Shown here one piece after another: positions 8,801 through 20,800 of a stretch of 25,541 nucleotides of DNA. Each line of letters begins with the position of its first letter. Position 1 is the first letter of the stretch. This DNA is from Phoronis australis. Lineage: Eukaryota; Phoronida; Phoronidae. The position numbers and the translations under genes are program-made. Under the pieces are notes generated by a model. It did not search any database. It saw nothing but the letters and a program-made list of their open reading frames with translations, and was not told the DNA's origin. The stretch spans positions 1-25,541 of the forward strand of contig NMRA01001343.1 of assembly GCA_002633005.1 (NCBI GenBank), read 5' to 3'.

Positions 8801-11800
8801 TTCACGACGAGGTGACGAGCTGAGCTCAACACAAGACTACCTATCTACATGTTGGCTGTACAGCTAGTTGGCCTTCTGCCTCATGATGTGACTTTTTGTA
8901 AATACATTATATACTTTGTATACAATACAGTATTTTTAAATGCTTTCTTAGTTTTCACTTTAAAGAATATCTTATTACCGTACTTTGTGTTACGGCAGGG
9001 TCAAATGTTCTGGAAAGAAATTTGTACTGCCTGGGAAAGAATCCCGCAGCTGCATACTACGCCTAGATATGACAGTGACAGAAATTCTGATCGAAGCTTT
9101 AAAATAACACGATCGCTTCAAGATGAACACTTGCGATGAATACTCATGTTCACTTGAAGGTGCAGCTAATTCCCCTCGGAATTTCCAATATACTAGTTGC
9201 TACGGTGACGGCTAGTATACCTTTATTTGTCATCCCTAGTTTCAGAACATATATACATATAATTATGGTTGGGCAGTCTCTAGTTACTTAGATATTTCAA
9301 GAAGAAAACAACATTTTAATTGGGGTTATACATAATCTTAACGCCTCGCTAAGCGTACAATAGCTTGAATGCATAATATCTCTCTGTTAACGTTCCACCA
9401 CTTTGAAGAATGTTGAAGATGTGTTATTGCATAACTCTTTGCCAGTGACAAGTGGATGGATTCAAGATACAGCTGCTATAAAATTTATCTGCAATGCTGA
9501 AGATTTTAAAATCATGCGATATTTCCCAAAATTTGTTGTAGGACTAGACAAGTTGCACAAATAGCATATGATTATTTTGTTTGTTTTGAAATTTTAGAAT
9601 TTGGCTGGTAGGACGCCGATTATTAAAAATTAACAATCATCGGCACTAACTGTATACAAGCAAAATACTACGGTCATATTGATCAAGCGACTTAAAAAAA
9701 TTAACTGGCGCCAACTAACATAGTTCCACTTCAACCAAACTGACATTAATCCAAAACGCCATCGACTGTCATTTCGTTACCATTCCAATGATGACCGAAG
9801 TTCCTCTCCAGATCTGTCCCTACGCATCGATCGGTCTGAGAGGTATTACTCATATCTTTCAGCCATAAACGCCTCAGTAAGAGGTCCAGCCCTTGCACTT
9901 GTTGGGGGAAATCCTTAAAAAATACAGAAAATTTAAATAGTGTACATGCTTATTCAAACTTATGTATGATGAAATTATTGTGCATTTAAATTTTAACACT
10001 TTTATGTTGTGAAAATTTGTTGAGCGACATCAACCCCTAAATATTTATGTTCTTTGTAAATCAGCAAGTGTCAAAGACAAGGACTGATAACACAGAAAAG
10101 CTGATAATACGTTCGCTTTCTACAATTTTCGATGCCAAGAACATAAACGATTTTCCTGTTTAAAAATGGTCTCAATTGTATTTTGCTCATACTGACCATG
10201 AGGATAACTGGCAAATCGTTGTTTCTGGGGGCTGAACTCATACTGAAATCAACGTCATTGGATGAAGTTACCAGTTGGAGCATAAATTCGGGAAACATAA
10301 CTTCCTGACTTCTCCAAAGGCAGTAATATTTTCAAAACAGTTTTTGAAAAAATCAAAACTACAAACTGTACAGCATACTCACTTCCGTGTTATCTAAATT
10401 GTGCGTGAAGTCATATCCGTCGGGGTTCAGAACTGGACAAATGTGAAACTCGAAACAATCTAAGAGGCTTCCAATGTAGGGATCCTTGTCGTGAAGTAAC
10501 TGGAATACACTCAAATAAATCTTAAATGTCGACCAATGAACATATAATCGCCATAAAATAATTAGAATACACCAGCTTATTATTTGAAATGACTTATTCT
10601 TATTAAAATGACATGAGCAAGAAATTGAATTTTGGGCTCAAAAGTAGGGCTATCCATATTAATATAGGGTGGCTCCGCTGGAAGGGGGTCAAAGAGCGGG
10701 GGCCCTTTATATTAAACATGGGACGGCCCCGCTCTTCGGATCCCCCTTGGCGGGGCCTTCTAAATTAATATAGGAGGTCCCCGCTCGAAGGGGTTCGGAG
10801 AGCGGGATCGTCTATATTGATATAGAAAGACCCACCTTTGAGCCACAAAATTCAATTTCTTGCCCATGTCATTTTAATGAGAATAAGTCATTTTAAATAA
10901 TAAGCTGCTATACGTGAAAATGACTGGGGGACGACCATTGTAAGGATCGTCGTAATCAAATAATTGGATTGAAGGTTAATAAAAGTTGAAAATTGAGGTC
11001 ACAATTCATAATGTTTGATAAAGCGTCCATCCGACGAAAATAATCCAACACCTTGCTAAACTTGTGAGATGTTACATTCTCGAACCTATGGCTACACTAG
11101 TTTAGTAGAACTAAGTGCCGAGGGAGAAGTGTTGTTTTTCGGCGTGTGTGTCTGACTCGCACAGCGTACCTAGAGTTTCTAAGAGTTTACTTCTTACATA
11201 GTACCCAAGATGTAAACCCGGCACGCACATGAACAGAGAATTTGCCAGCAACAACGTGCAACCAACTCCGAGTTTGTGATTCATACGGTAGGCCTACCAT
11301 TAGTTACGCCTACCACATGTAAGCCTTGTTTTTGATTGACAGCAGTTGACACTGTTCATTTTGGGAACCCCAACAAACTACAAAAATATTGAAATGTGGT
11401 TTCAGAAGTAAACTAGTGGTCTGCATGTATAGTAATTAAATCCAAAGTGTGAGTGTATTTGAGTGTTTTACCTTGTCAATTATGTAAATTGCCGACGTCA
11501 CTGATAACCACTCCCTCGCACGACTTCCACCGTGAATCCAAATGACTGGCTTTTGTTTCTTCCTGCGAAACATTTCAGTTAACCAGCTCCCAGTTTTGCC
11601 AAGACCTTTGCTTATCTTTAAATGAGAATAAAAACAAAGGCACGTGAATTAGGACAATCTGTTTTCTTGCAGTGGTTTGGTTAAGATTGCAATGGGTGTG
11701 TTTCGTCATAGCAAGACATTCACGAAAGAGTAAATATCCCGCAAAATCTGGTAATCTCGATAAACCATTCGCGTACACCAGCAAACTGACGGCCACTGAG

Positions 11801-14800
11801 GTTATTGGTCGGCGAAGCTGGTATGCTGATTATGGGACTGAATTCTCTCATTCCGCTCGCTGCAGATGCCTAAGTGCCTTGCGTCGGTGAATAGCGCTCG
11901 AAATCGTCTGTGCAATCAGATGTGAGAAAACTGGCAGCACATGTATATGTAATCTGCAACTGATCAACAGTGAACCAGCGAGGTGAGACGAAAGACGATA
12001 TCACGTGACTACCGAACTTAATTTAAAGTAATACCTGAACGTGCCAAAGGGAAATAAATGCACTTTTTAGTCAAAAAACAAATTTTTGGTTTAGGCCACT
12101 TAACGTTAAACAACGGGGCACATTATTACTTTCTCGAATGTGAAATGACTTTTAGGGGTTTGGGTATAACTGATAGGTCGTTTATTGCAACAGTGTTGCG
12201 TTTCGTACTCCCAAGACAATGGGGAGAAAAGCTATCGAGATCACGTGCTTCACTAAAACGCATGACGACATCTCGCGACGACTTGCGTGGATTTTTGCCT
12301 TCGCGAGTTTCTTGCGTCTACAGAACGCAGGCTAGGCTCGCGGTTCTGTATTCGAAATTCCGGCGACGGCACTCTTCATTGTGAGATGGGTGTCGGCTCG
12401 TAAACATCCTTTGGCATGATAACTTGGTGACGTCTAAACAGTATGACCGTTTGATGTCATGCACTCAGTATGTGCACACCACGGGTCCACTACAACACGA
12501 TTTTTTGCGTGAGTATGATGACAAAGCCCTAACCATCACATAAAAATATAAGATGTGAACGATGAGCCTCAACATGCACTGAATTAATATGTATATTAAT
12601 AAATCTTTTTAAACAAAACATTTTCGAGGCTTTCGGCTATCATGTCCAGTTTGTAAATGTATTCCAAATTTTGATATTTTGAAACAGTTTCTACATCTAT
12701 GTAGATAAGTAGCAATTTATACAGAATGATTTTCCCGAAAAAGGTCCCTAACATTTGATAATAATTTTTCCACTAGAGGCTGGAACGTCAAATTTTGCAG
12801 TCTGTCAATGTTATATATTGAGCTAATGCCGATGTTGGACGCTTTGTAATGCTAACGGTTTCAGCAGCGTCCCAGCGGTTTTCCCGTTGAATTTAGTCCA
12901 ACGACGCACGAGGAGGCGATAAAGAAAGTCTGCAAAGATGGCCTAGTTGAGTAACAGGATAGTCTGATCAAGAGAAAAGTCTCACAACTACGAATTCAAG
13001 CACTTTTACAACAGGTGCTGGAAGTGTTCCCATCACAACTATATGGGCCTTTCCAAATTGAAAATCCCATGTACACCCGTCTAGAGCAAAATCCACACGT
13101 TGCCGAGAAAACGCTTAAGCGGCGTTGAAAAATGTTTTCGCAACGCGTGCTACAGTGCTTGTTTGGAATAAAATTGTTCAGGTTTATGCAACATTTCGGG
13201 TCCCTAACTTATGCAGATAAAAAAATGTAACAAACGTTTCAGGAGATTCGCAATATATGAAAAAGTATCCCGCTATATAGCATTAGTACTTCATGGCAAA
13301 TTCTTGATATTTACAAAAAGTACGTATTTAGCTAAATATCACGCGACTTACAGAAAGATTTTTTCGTCCAAAAACTGATATTTAGCAGGACAAAAGAAAT
13401 GGCTTATCTGTGAAACTGAGACACGCGTGCATTGGTTGGAAGTGAAGAAATATGGCGCAATGCAGTAAGCCTTTAACACGACGAAGATTCGCCAATTAAT
13501 GAATTTACACTATATTGCTTAGTACTTTCACACGTACTGTTCTGTTAAAAATTAGGATCGCTTTTAGATAACACGTTGTGAATTTTGGTTGGTTGAGCTC
13601 ATTTCAGGTTTTAGTGGGTATGATGCCGAATCCGGTTAACTTTTGTACGTTTGACACTTGTTCTAAAATCAATTAAAGTAGATGGAAGTAGTTTGTTTCA
13701 TTAGTTTTTAATTTATGGAAACAATCAAGAGAAAATAATAAAAAGTGCTAATGTAACAAGGGCCCGGGTCTAATCGTTGTACTCGAAATCGAACTTGAAA
13801 TTATATTTTCTTGCGTTCTGCTGTTTTTCGTTCAAGTTCGTACTTGATGGCAGCCAGATTTGAGTTACGACAAACTAGAGCAAAAACTCAAGATTTCAGG
13901 TAAAATCACGAAATTTTTAGTTCAGACTCGAATTTTAATAGCTTTTAAAATCCTGGGGTCAAGTGTAAACTAGAATTAGAGTCATCCATGGTAAACCACA
14001 ACATGATGGAGCACAGAATTATAAACACATATCCTGATTTTGCATTAAAGTAGAACTAAAAATGTAAAAACTCATTTCAGTTTAGAATACAAATATTGGA
14101 CCCCGGGCCCTGCACATCCTGATTTCAAATACTCCCAAATTTGCGGAACTACAGCTCTCCAACTGAGGCAAGATGCAGCGTTTTTAGATTGTTCATCACT
14201 TCACCCCAGCGCTAAATTACTTTCTTCACAGGCGTATTTAGTTTTTCAAAGAAACATCATCGCGTTCTCATCCTTTGTTTGAATTGATGTTGATTTGAAT
14301 AAAACGCCCAGAATTCCCCGTGACGGCCGTAGAGCCTCGGCGGCTAAAACTAGTCCCTGTGAATCACTAACGACACGCTAGTTCTTCTCAAAGCATCTCA
14401 TAACAACTTGAAACAAATTTCCACTATCATTGTCTCACCCTCATCACTAACTGTCTCCTACCAAGTTCAGTACAGCCCATTGAGATGACCTGTGTAATGG
14501 TTGGCTGTAGTTTGTGTTCGTGCACCATCCAATCATAGATCTGAGGTGAAACAAAAGGCAGATGTACACACAGCATGACAAATGTATTTTAATAAAAACA
14601 AAGTGACCATATGATAAGCATGGACTTTACAGATGCACTATTAATCTTTATCCGTACTAAACATGTTTTAAGCAAAATGCTGTGACTTAAAAGGATACCA
14701 AACTCATATTTGGCTATTGAACAGATGCTAGTTATCACTTGTTATTTCAAAACTTTAAAATACAATGCTATGTTATGGTTATTAATGCTCGAAAGTATGG

Positions 14801-17800
14801 AGGAAATGTTAGAATTCCTTACGAAGTCTATTAAATCGGCAAGCGTGACAAACATTTCAGGCGAGTTACACTACGATCTACCATCTAGTTAAAAAACTAA
14901 AGATGATACACTAGTTGAATCATGCTGTTATCCTTCATAGGGGGTAGTGATGGCGCGTCTGCGGCTGACAGAATCAACTTTTGGTGAACTTGGCAAAACA
15001 GAGATTAGAATTTATTTATTTCAGTTTTTTACGAACGGTCGTGTTCAGTTCGACAATCGAACTGCGTATACAGTCGCTCGTTTGTTTTATACGACATTCT
15101 CTTGAATCGAGAAAACGTAGGAGTAAAATCGGACGTACTACATCTTAAATATCAAATACGACTCGAAAACGTGGATAGGAAATCTGTTTACACAGGCTGC
15201 TTAGTCGAATGACGACTGTCGTTTACGAGGTTGAAACGACTAATCGTACTATGTAGACAGGGTTAGAAAGACTCTGCTTTGTTCAAATTGCAGAGAAAAT
15301 TGCGTAAAAATGGGAAAGCACGGCAATAGTGAAAAAAGGTAACGCACTGAAAACAGATATAGTCACGGAAGAAGTAAAGTTCTAAAAGGCGCATTAGTCC
15401 TAAGAGTCACTTTCCTAATGAGTAATGGAAATTGGAAAGATGTTTATATCACTCTACCTCCTGATACGTTGGGTATGTGCCAACGATGTCGTGTTTCTTT
15501 TTATTCGCCTTCAGCTTTTTATTCGAGTCGTCCTCTTCCACCACAGAGGCCATCAAGTCCTGATTTATAGTCTCACAGGCTACGTTACTTTGACTGGCCT
15601 CCGCCAAAAAGTCTGGGAAATCGTTTTCCATTATCATGACGATGAACTGCTTGCCTTGTCGAAATTTTTTCCACACGTCCATCTGCAAGACGTTATTAAA
15701 AACACACACCTTTGTATATAACAAATAAACTGCACAGAATAAGACAGCAATTAACAAACACTTCTTTCCCAATTTCTAGTAGTTATACATTCGTTATTTG
15801 ACTGTAATTTCTGAAAGTGATGCTTATAATCACGACAGTCGTCAATATTGTTTTCCCATTTACTTTGAAATTCCAAAAGTATTCCTGGAAAAAATGTACG
15901 GGATTAATTCCACAAACGGTCGAGTCCCCAAAGGATTCATGAATACCAGAAACTTTTGTCGTCCCTATTGGCATCCTCTGACATGACACAGTGAGTGCAG
16001 TACAACGCATGCGCCCGCAATATCGGTTCATGATACAGGTAACGATCGTAATTGTAATTGAACACTCATAAAAAACGACATGAATAATTATTCCGCTATT
16101 CAGCGAAATTTGGTGGAACCGTAAGAATCCCGTCGAATTCATGCTCCTGTGTAAAAATCTTTCCTACTTAAACTTGCTTGACAAATACACGGAATTATTT
16201 ACAACGAGGAACGCCACTAATGCCATTCAAATAACAAGTAAGCGTTGCTTGCAGAGGCGGATTTAAGGGATTGGGGGGGAGGGGCCATGCCCCCCTAAAA
16301 TTCTCCCATATTCCATTTGGCACTTCGGGACTGCGAATGTCTGAAGTGCAAAATCCTGGCTAATACTCTGCCCTGGTCCCCCCTAACTCAAAATCCTGGA
16401 TCCGCCCCTGGCTTGTCACCGTAGGTTAGTTTCAGTGGCCAAGGCAGTATAACCCTAAAGAATTTCCAAGTACTTTGTAACCAATTTTAATTCAAGTAAA
16501 GAATAAGATCGCGATGACGTTGCTTTGGAAGGGGAAATAAGCCTGTGAAGAAGATTGGATGTTTTTAAAATAAGAACATCAGCTTTAAACATTGAATAAG
16601 GAACTGGCCGCAGGTCCATTAACTCTCTCCAACTGAACTGTTCTTGCCCTGGTTTTGACATTGAATTAGAATTGAGATAAAACTAACAACTGACATTTTA
16701 GCACTCCATTTTATTAGTATTTTAGTCAAGCCGCCAGAAGTTCAATTTATTATAAATAAGAATAAACAGGTAACATATCTATCGAAAATCAACTGCCAGC
16801 TTACCGAACAGACGTTCGCCTGAGTGACACTTTTGGATTCTGAGTTAGAGGACTCGTATCACACGAATCTATGCTCTGGGATGCGCACGCATCGACTTTT
16901 GCTAGCCGTAGAAACGACAATAAAGTAAACGTGGAATACTAGCAATTGCTGTGATTTTCTTAAAGGCTTTTTGCCTCATATTCTAATTCTGGATAGACTA
17001 ATGAATATTCTTGTACAACAGTTGGCACGATAACCACGCTAACTGGACGAAATTGTAATTAGTTTGACAATTTAATCTCTGTCGTGGCAATTTTTAGGAA
17101 GGGTGAGGAGACAGTGCGGCTCAGTTGTTTAAGCTCCGGACTCCAGTTTCGGAGACTCGAGTTCGAATCCTGGCTTTACTGGCAGACAATCAAGCATTAC
17201 ACAAAGGTGTCTCATATTACTCTGAACTCGGTCTTACTAGTGAGTGAATGTCTGTATGCAAGAGAATGAATGAGAACCACTTCGGAATACTCGACTTCGA
17301 GTATGAAGTGTAAAGAAGAGAAAGAAAGAAAGAGGCCCAAGTTCAAACAGTCAGGTGTAGGAAGATAAATATTATTAATGTTTTTGTGATAGAAATTACG
17401 TCTTATGCATCTCACGTTTCTGTTGTAGCAATGGATTTCAAAGGAAGTGTTTTTAACTTACGCCCTCGTTTTCTTTCCTTTCCAAAAACTTTCGTCCCTG
17501 CTCGTCGAATAACTCGCATTTTGCAAGTTTTGCGCTAAAATGAAAACATACAAAACACGAAATTAATGTAAACAAAACGTTGATATATAATATCTGCCGT
17601 TACTTTCAATGTCCAGTGAATGCCATTATTAAGTTCTAACAATTGACCAGCACGTACGTTTTAATATTTTTTTCTAAAATGGCTAGGCAGTGCAGTTGTC
17701 AGCTGAGAGTGCCCTCTAGCGAAGCGGACGACATGCTCATGTTTCCAGATTCTGCTATCGATATTGATGTTTTGTCATATGGTTTCCAAGGAATAACAGT

Positions 17801-20800
17801 AAGATAAGCCACGAATATCCATCATATTTTCAGAATATGAAGACGCGTATGTATTTCGAAACCTTGTTGATTTCTGAGGAAATCGGTACGCGACAGGCTT
17901 TATTACTCTGCGCGTGTAAGCGCAGAGTCCTGTTGTTCCTGGGTTTTCTTCAATTTTATTCTTCTTCTTATTCTTCTTCTTCCGACCAACTTTGAGGCTT
18001 AATAACTCCAAATTGGGTACAGGTACGGTCTTTGACAGTATATAAATTTTGATTGGTTATATAATCATATTCCATATTGCACCGGAAGAGGTCGTTTGGT
18101 GCAAAGGTCATATAATTTTCAAAATGCTACTCCTCCTTCAGTTTTAAAGCTATCTTTTACAAATTCGGTGCACAGGTATAAGTCAACATGACAATTTAAA
18201 AAAATACTTTTCTAAGTAATCGGGTCATCCAATCAGGTGAAACAGGTCAAAGGTCATTAGGTGCAAACTAAAAGCTAGACATTTCAAATTAACAGGTCTG
18301 ATTGGCACAGGAAATTCAATTCGGAATCCAAAGTTTCAGGTCATTTAGTGCAAACATGGGGTCATTAGGTGCATTTTTCTTCTGAAAATTTGACCTTTTC
18401 ATTCAGCAAGTATTCTGATGTGTCAACCGTCAGACAACTGTGATTCTCAGCATTAAACATATTTTTCACGGGCTTTGCATTAATTCTCCTAAAGATGCTT
18501 ATAATGCACCAGATAGGGTCAGTTAGTGCAAAGGTCATGTAACGTTCAAAATGTTATATCTCTTACGTTTTTCAAGGAATTCTTTTCAATTTCAGCACAC
18601 TTGGGTAAGTCAACATGCCAATTGAATAACCTACTTTACTTCGCAATAGGCCTAACCAATCAGAAAAAATAGGTCAAAGGTCATTGAGTGCAAACTAAAA
18701 TTTTGAGCTAGAGACTTCAAAATTACATATCTGTTCACTAAGTGCGATTGAGTTTGAATTCTAAATTTCCATGTCATTTGGTGCACCCATGGGGTCATTA
18801 GGTGCATTTTTCTTCTGAAAGTTTGACCAATTCATTCATCTTGTATTCTGAAGTGCTTAAAGTACAACATCTGTGATTTTTAGCATTAACTACACTTTTA
18901 ATCGAGTTAACATTTACTCCCTCATCGGCGCTCATAATGCACCGGAAGAGGTCAATTAGTGGAAAGGTCATCAAAAACTTAATGTGTAATTTCTCCTACA
19001 ATTTTAAAGAATTCCTTTTCATATTGGTAAATGGGTTGCTGTCAGTAACTTTCCATAATAATTCCAGTAATACGCACGCGCAGAGTCCGTTATTGTCACG
19101 CCGTGACAATAATCTTTCTAGTTACTTCTTAAATCGTTGACGATTCATTCGTTGACGTCATTTTTGATCCCGCCACTTCTGTTCCAGAGAGCCAGGAAGA
19201 GCCGAACAACCCACTGTTGCATTGCGCTCCATGGATAGTTGGCAAATAACATCCTAGCGGGGTAAGTCATCTCCGACTAAGGCCCAGGGCGTTGTTTGAG
19301 AACTTTCGGGGTTTAAGTAAGGTGGTGCATGAATAACGCCAAACATCTATCTGAACAGTTAGCAGACTGACTAGTAAGACATGGAGAATGGACTTGCTTT
19401 CGAAAATTCGGCGGTCCCGATGTGGGTCCCTGCATGAAGCCTTGGTACGTATCTACTAATTTTGATGTGGCACTTTCGCAACTTGATTTTATTTAAAATG
19501 CAAAAGCTACGCTACCACGAACGACTGACATATTCAACATGGTTCTGCAGAAAAAATAAAACCAACCTTCATTTGACTCCCAACTTTTTTACAACAGGAA
19601 TAGAAATATCTGAGCTTCCAGTTGACATTTTCAAGAATATTATGTACTCTGGATAGCCCGGAAACTGAAGGAATTGACTGTTCTTTGCCAACATTGCGGG
19701 GACTAATTCAATAGTTTCTTCTTCGCCCTGGGCATTGGTTTTTTAGACATTCTAAAACAGCATATATCCAACAGTTGTTTTGGCTAATATTTTTGCTAAC
19801 GCCACTTCGCTGTGGGCATCCATCGTGAGTGTAATCCGATTGACGTATTAGAAAACTCACAGGGCGTTGTCAGTGACTGCACTTGATTGATTTCCCCAAG
19901 TTTCACTGGGTCAACCAGTCAAAACCTATGATTGGTTGTCGATGACGACTTCCTGCTTACAAACCAATCAGATGTCGTAGCCGGTTAACCCGGCAAAATC
20001 ACCCATTAAGTGCAGTCATCCAAATCAATATCCAATACAGGCAGATGACAATTTGATTAATATGTTTAAAATTGCATAGCTTGATATCTCAGTGTGATCA
20101 TCGTTATTTAGACATTAAGTCGCCCAAAGTTAATTAAAGTGTCAAGTGTTTATTGTTTTATTTACTCACAAAAATGTGATTCACTTGTCAACATCCAGGA
20201 GCGATGGCACTGAGTACGTAAAACAGTGAGAATGTGATTACGCATAGTCATATACACATAGATGAATTGGCGAGAATAATATGAAACGGAAATGTGATTT
20301 TATCGCTGAAATAGAATGCCTGCTACCAGGGGTTGTTTGATGAACACAGAATTAAGAGTAAAGACAGAAATTTTGTCTTACGCCCCCCACTTCACAACTG
20401 CTGAATAAAGGTTTAGCCAAGTTACAATGAGCGCCTCACAATCTAGAAATAATTTGTTGAAATTTTCTCAGTAACTAGCAGGTATATTTTCTCAAAGACT
20501 TTGCACTTTTGCTCAAGTGAAATTGTTTTTCAGAAATATTTATGTGGAGCATAAGACCAAATTTCTTTCTCGAATTTTAAGTAACTTTCAAGAAACGGAC
20601 CCCTGGACGCCAAAAAAACAGCTTATCACATTATCAAAGGTGTTGAATATTCATGTCGCTCTGCAATGTCTGCTGCCACAAAATAACTCTTTATGAATTC
20701 ATGTGTGTATATGTGTCTTTGTGTGTATACATAGGCCTACTTACTACACGGTAACACCATCTCGTCCCTAAAGACCACGTCACCCCGTAAACCTAACAAC

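Larger units (their letters stand above)
15683..17461 (-). other. Intron 2 of the carboxypeptidase-like gene
   Basis: GTAAGT at 17461 to TTGCAG at 15683. It contains a SINE-like element (about 17098-17333) and a 159-bp terminal-inverted-repeat element (16252-16410). The ORF at 15783-16142 has no recognised domain. Confidence 0.75.

Noticed and set aside
11472-11568. Shorter version of exon 5 starting after TTTCGCAG
   Set aside because: It needs a phase-2 donor upstream, which exon 4 does not offer; the 144-nt form joins in phase and gives the family-like MRISKG sequence.
12058-12384. 108-codon plus-strand ORF in intron 4
   Set aside because: No recognisable domain or biased composition; this length is expected by chance in a region of this size.
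17098-17180. A tRNA gene
   Set aside because: Box B is good but the acceptor stem and other stems do not pair properly, and a SINE-like body and tail follow.
17775-18011. 78-codon minus-strand ORF with a lysine/asparagine run
   Set aside because: The run comes from a short TTCTTC-type repeat near 17958; no signal peptide or activation-segment motif, so it is not exon 1.
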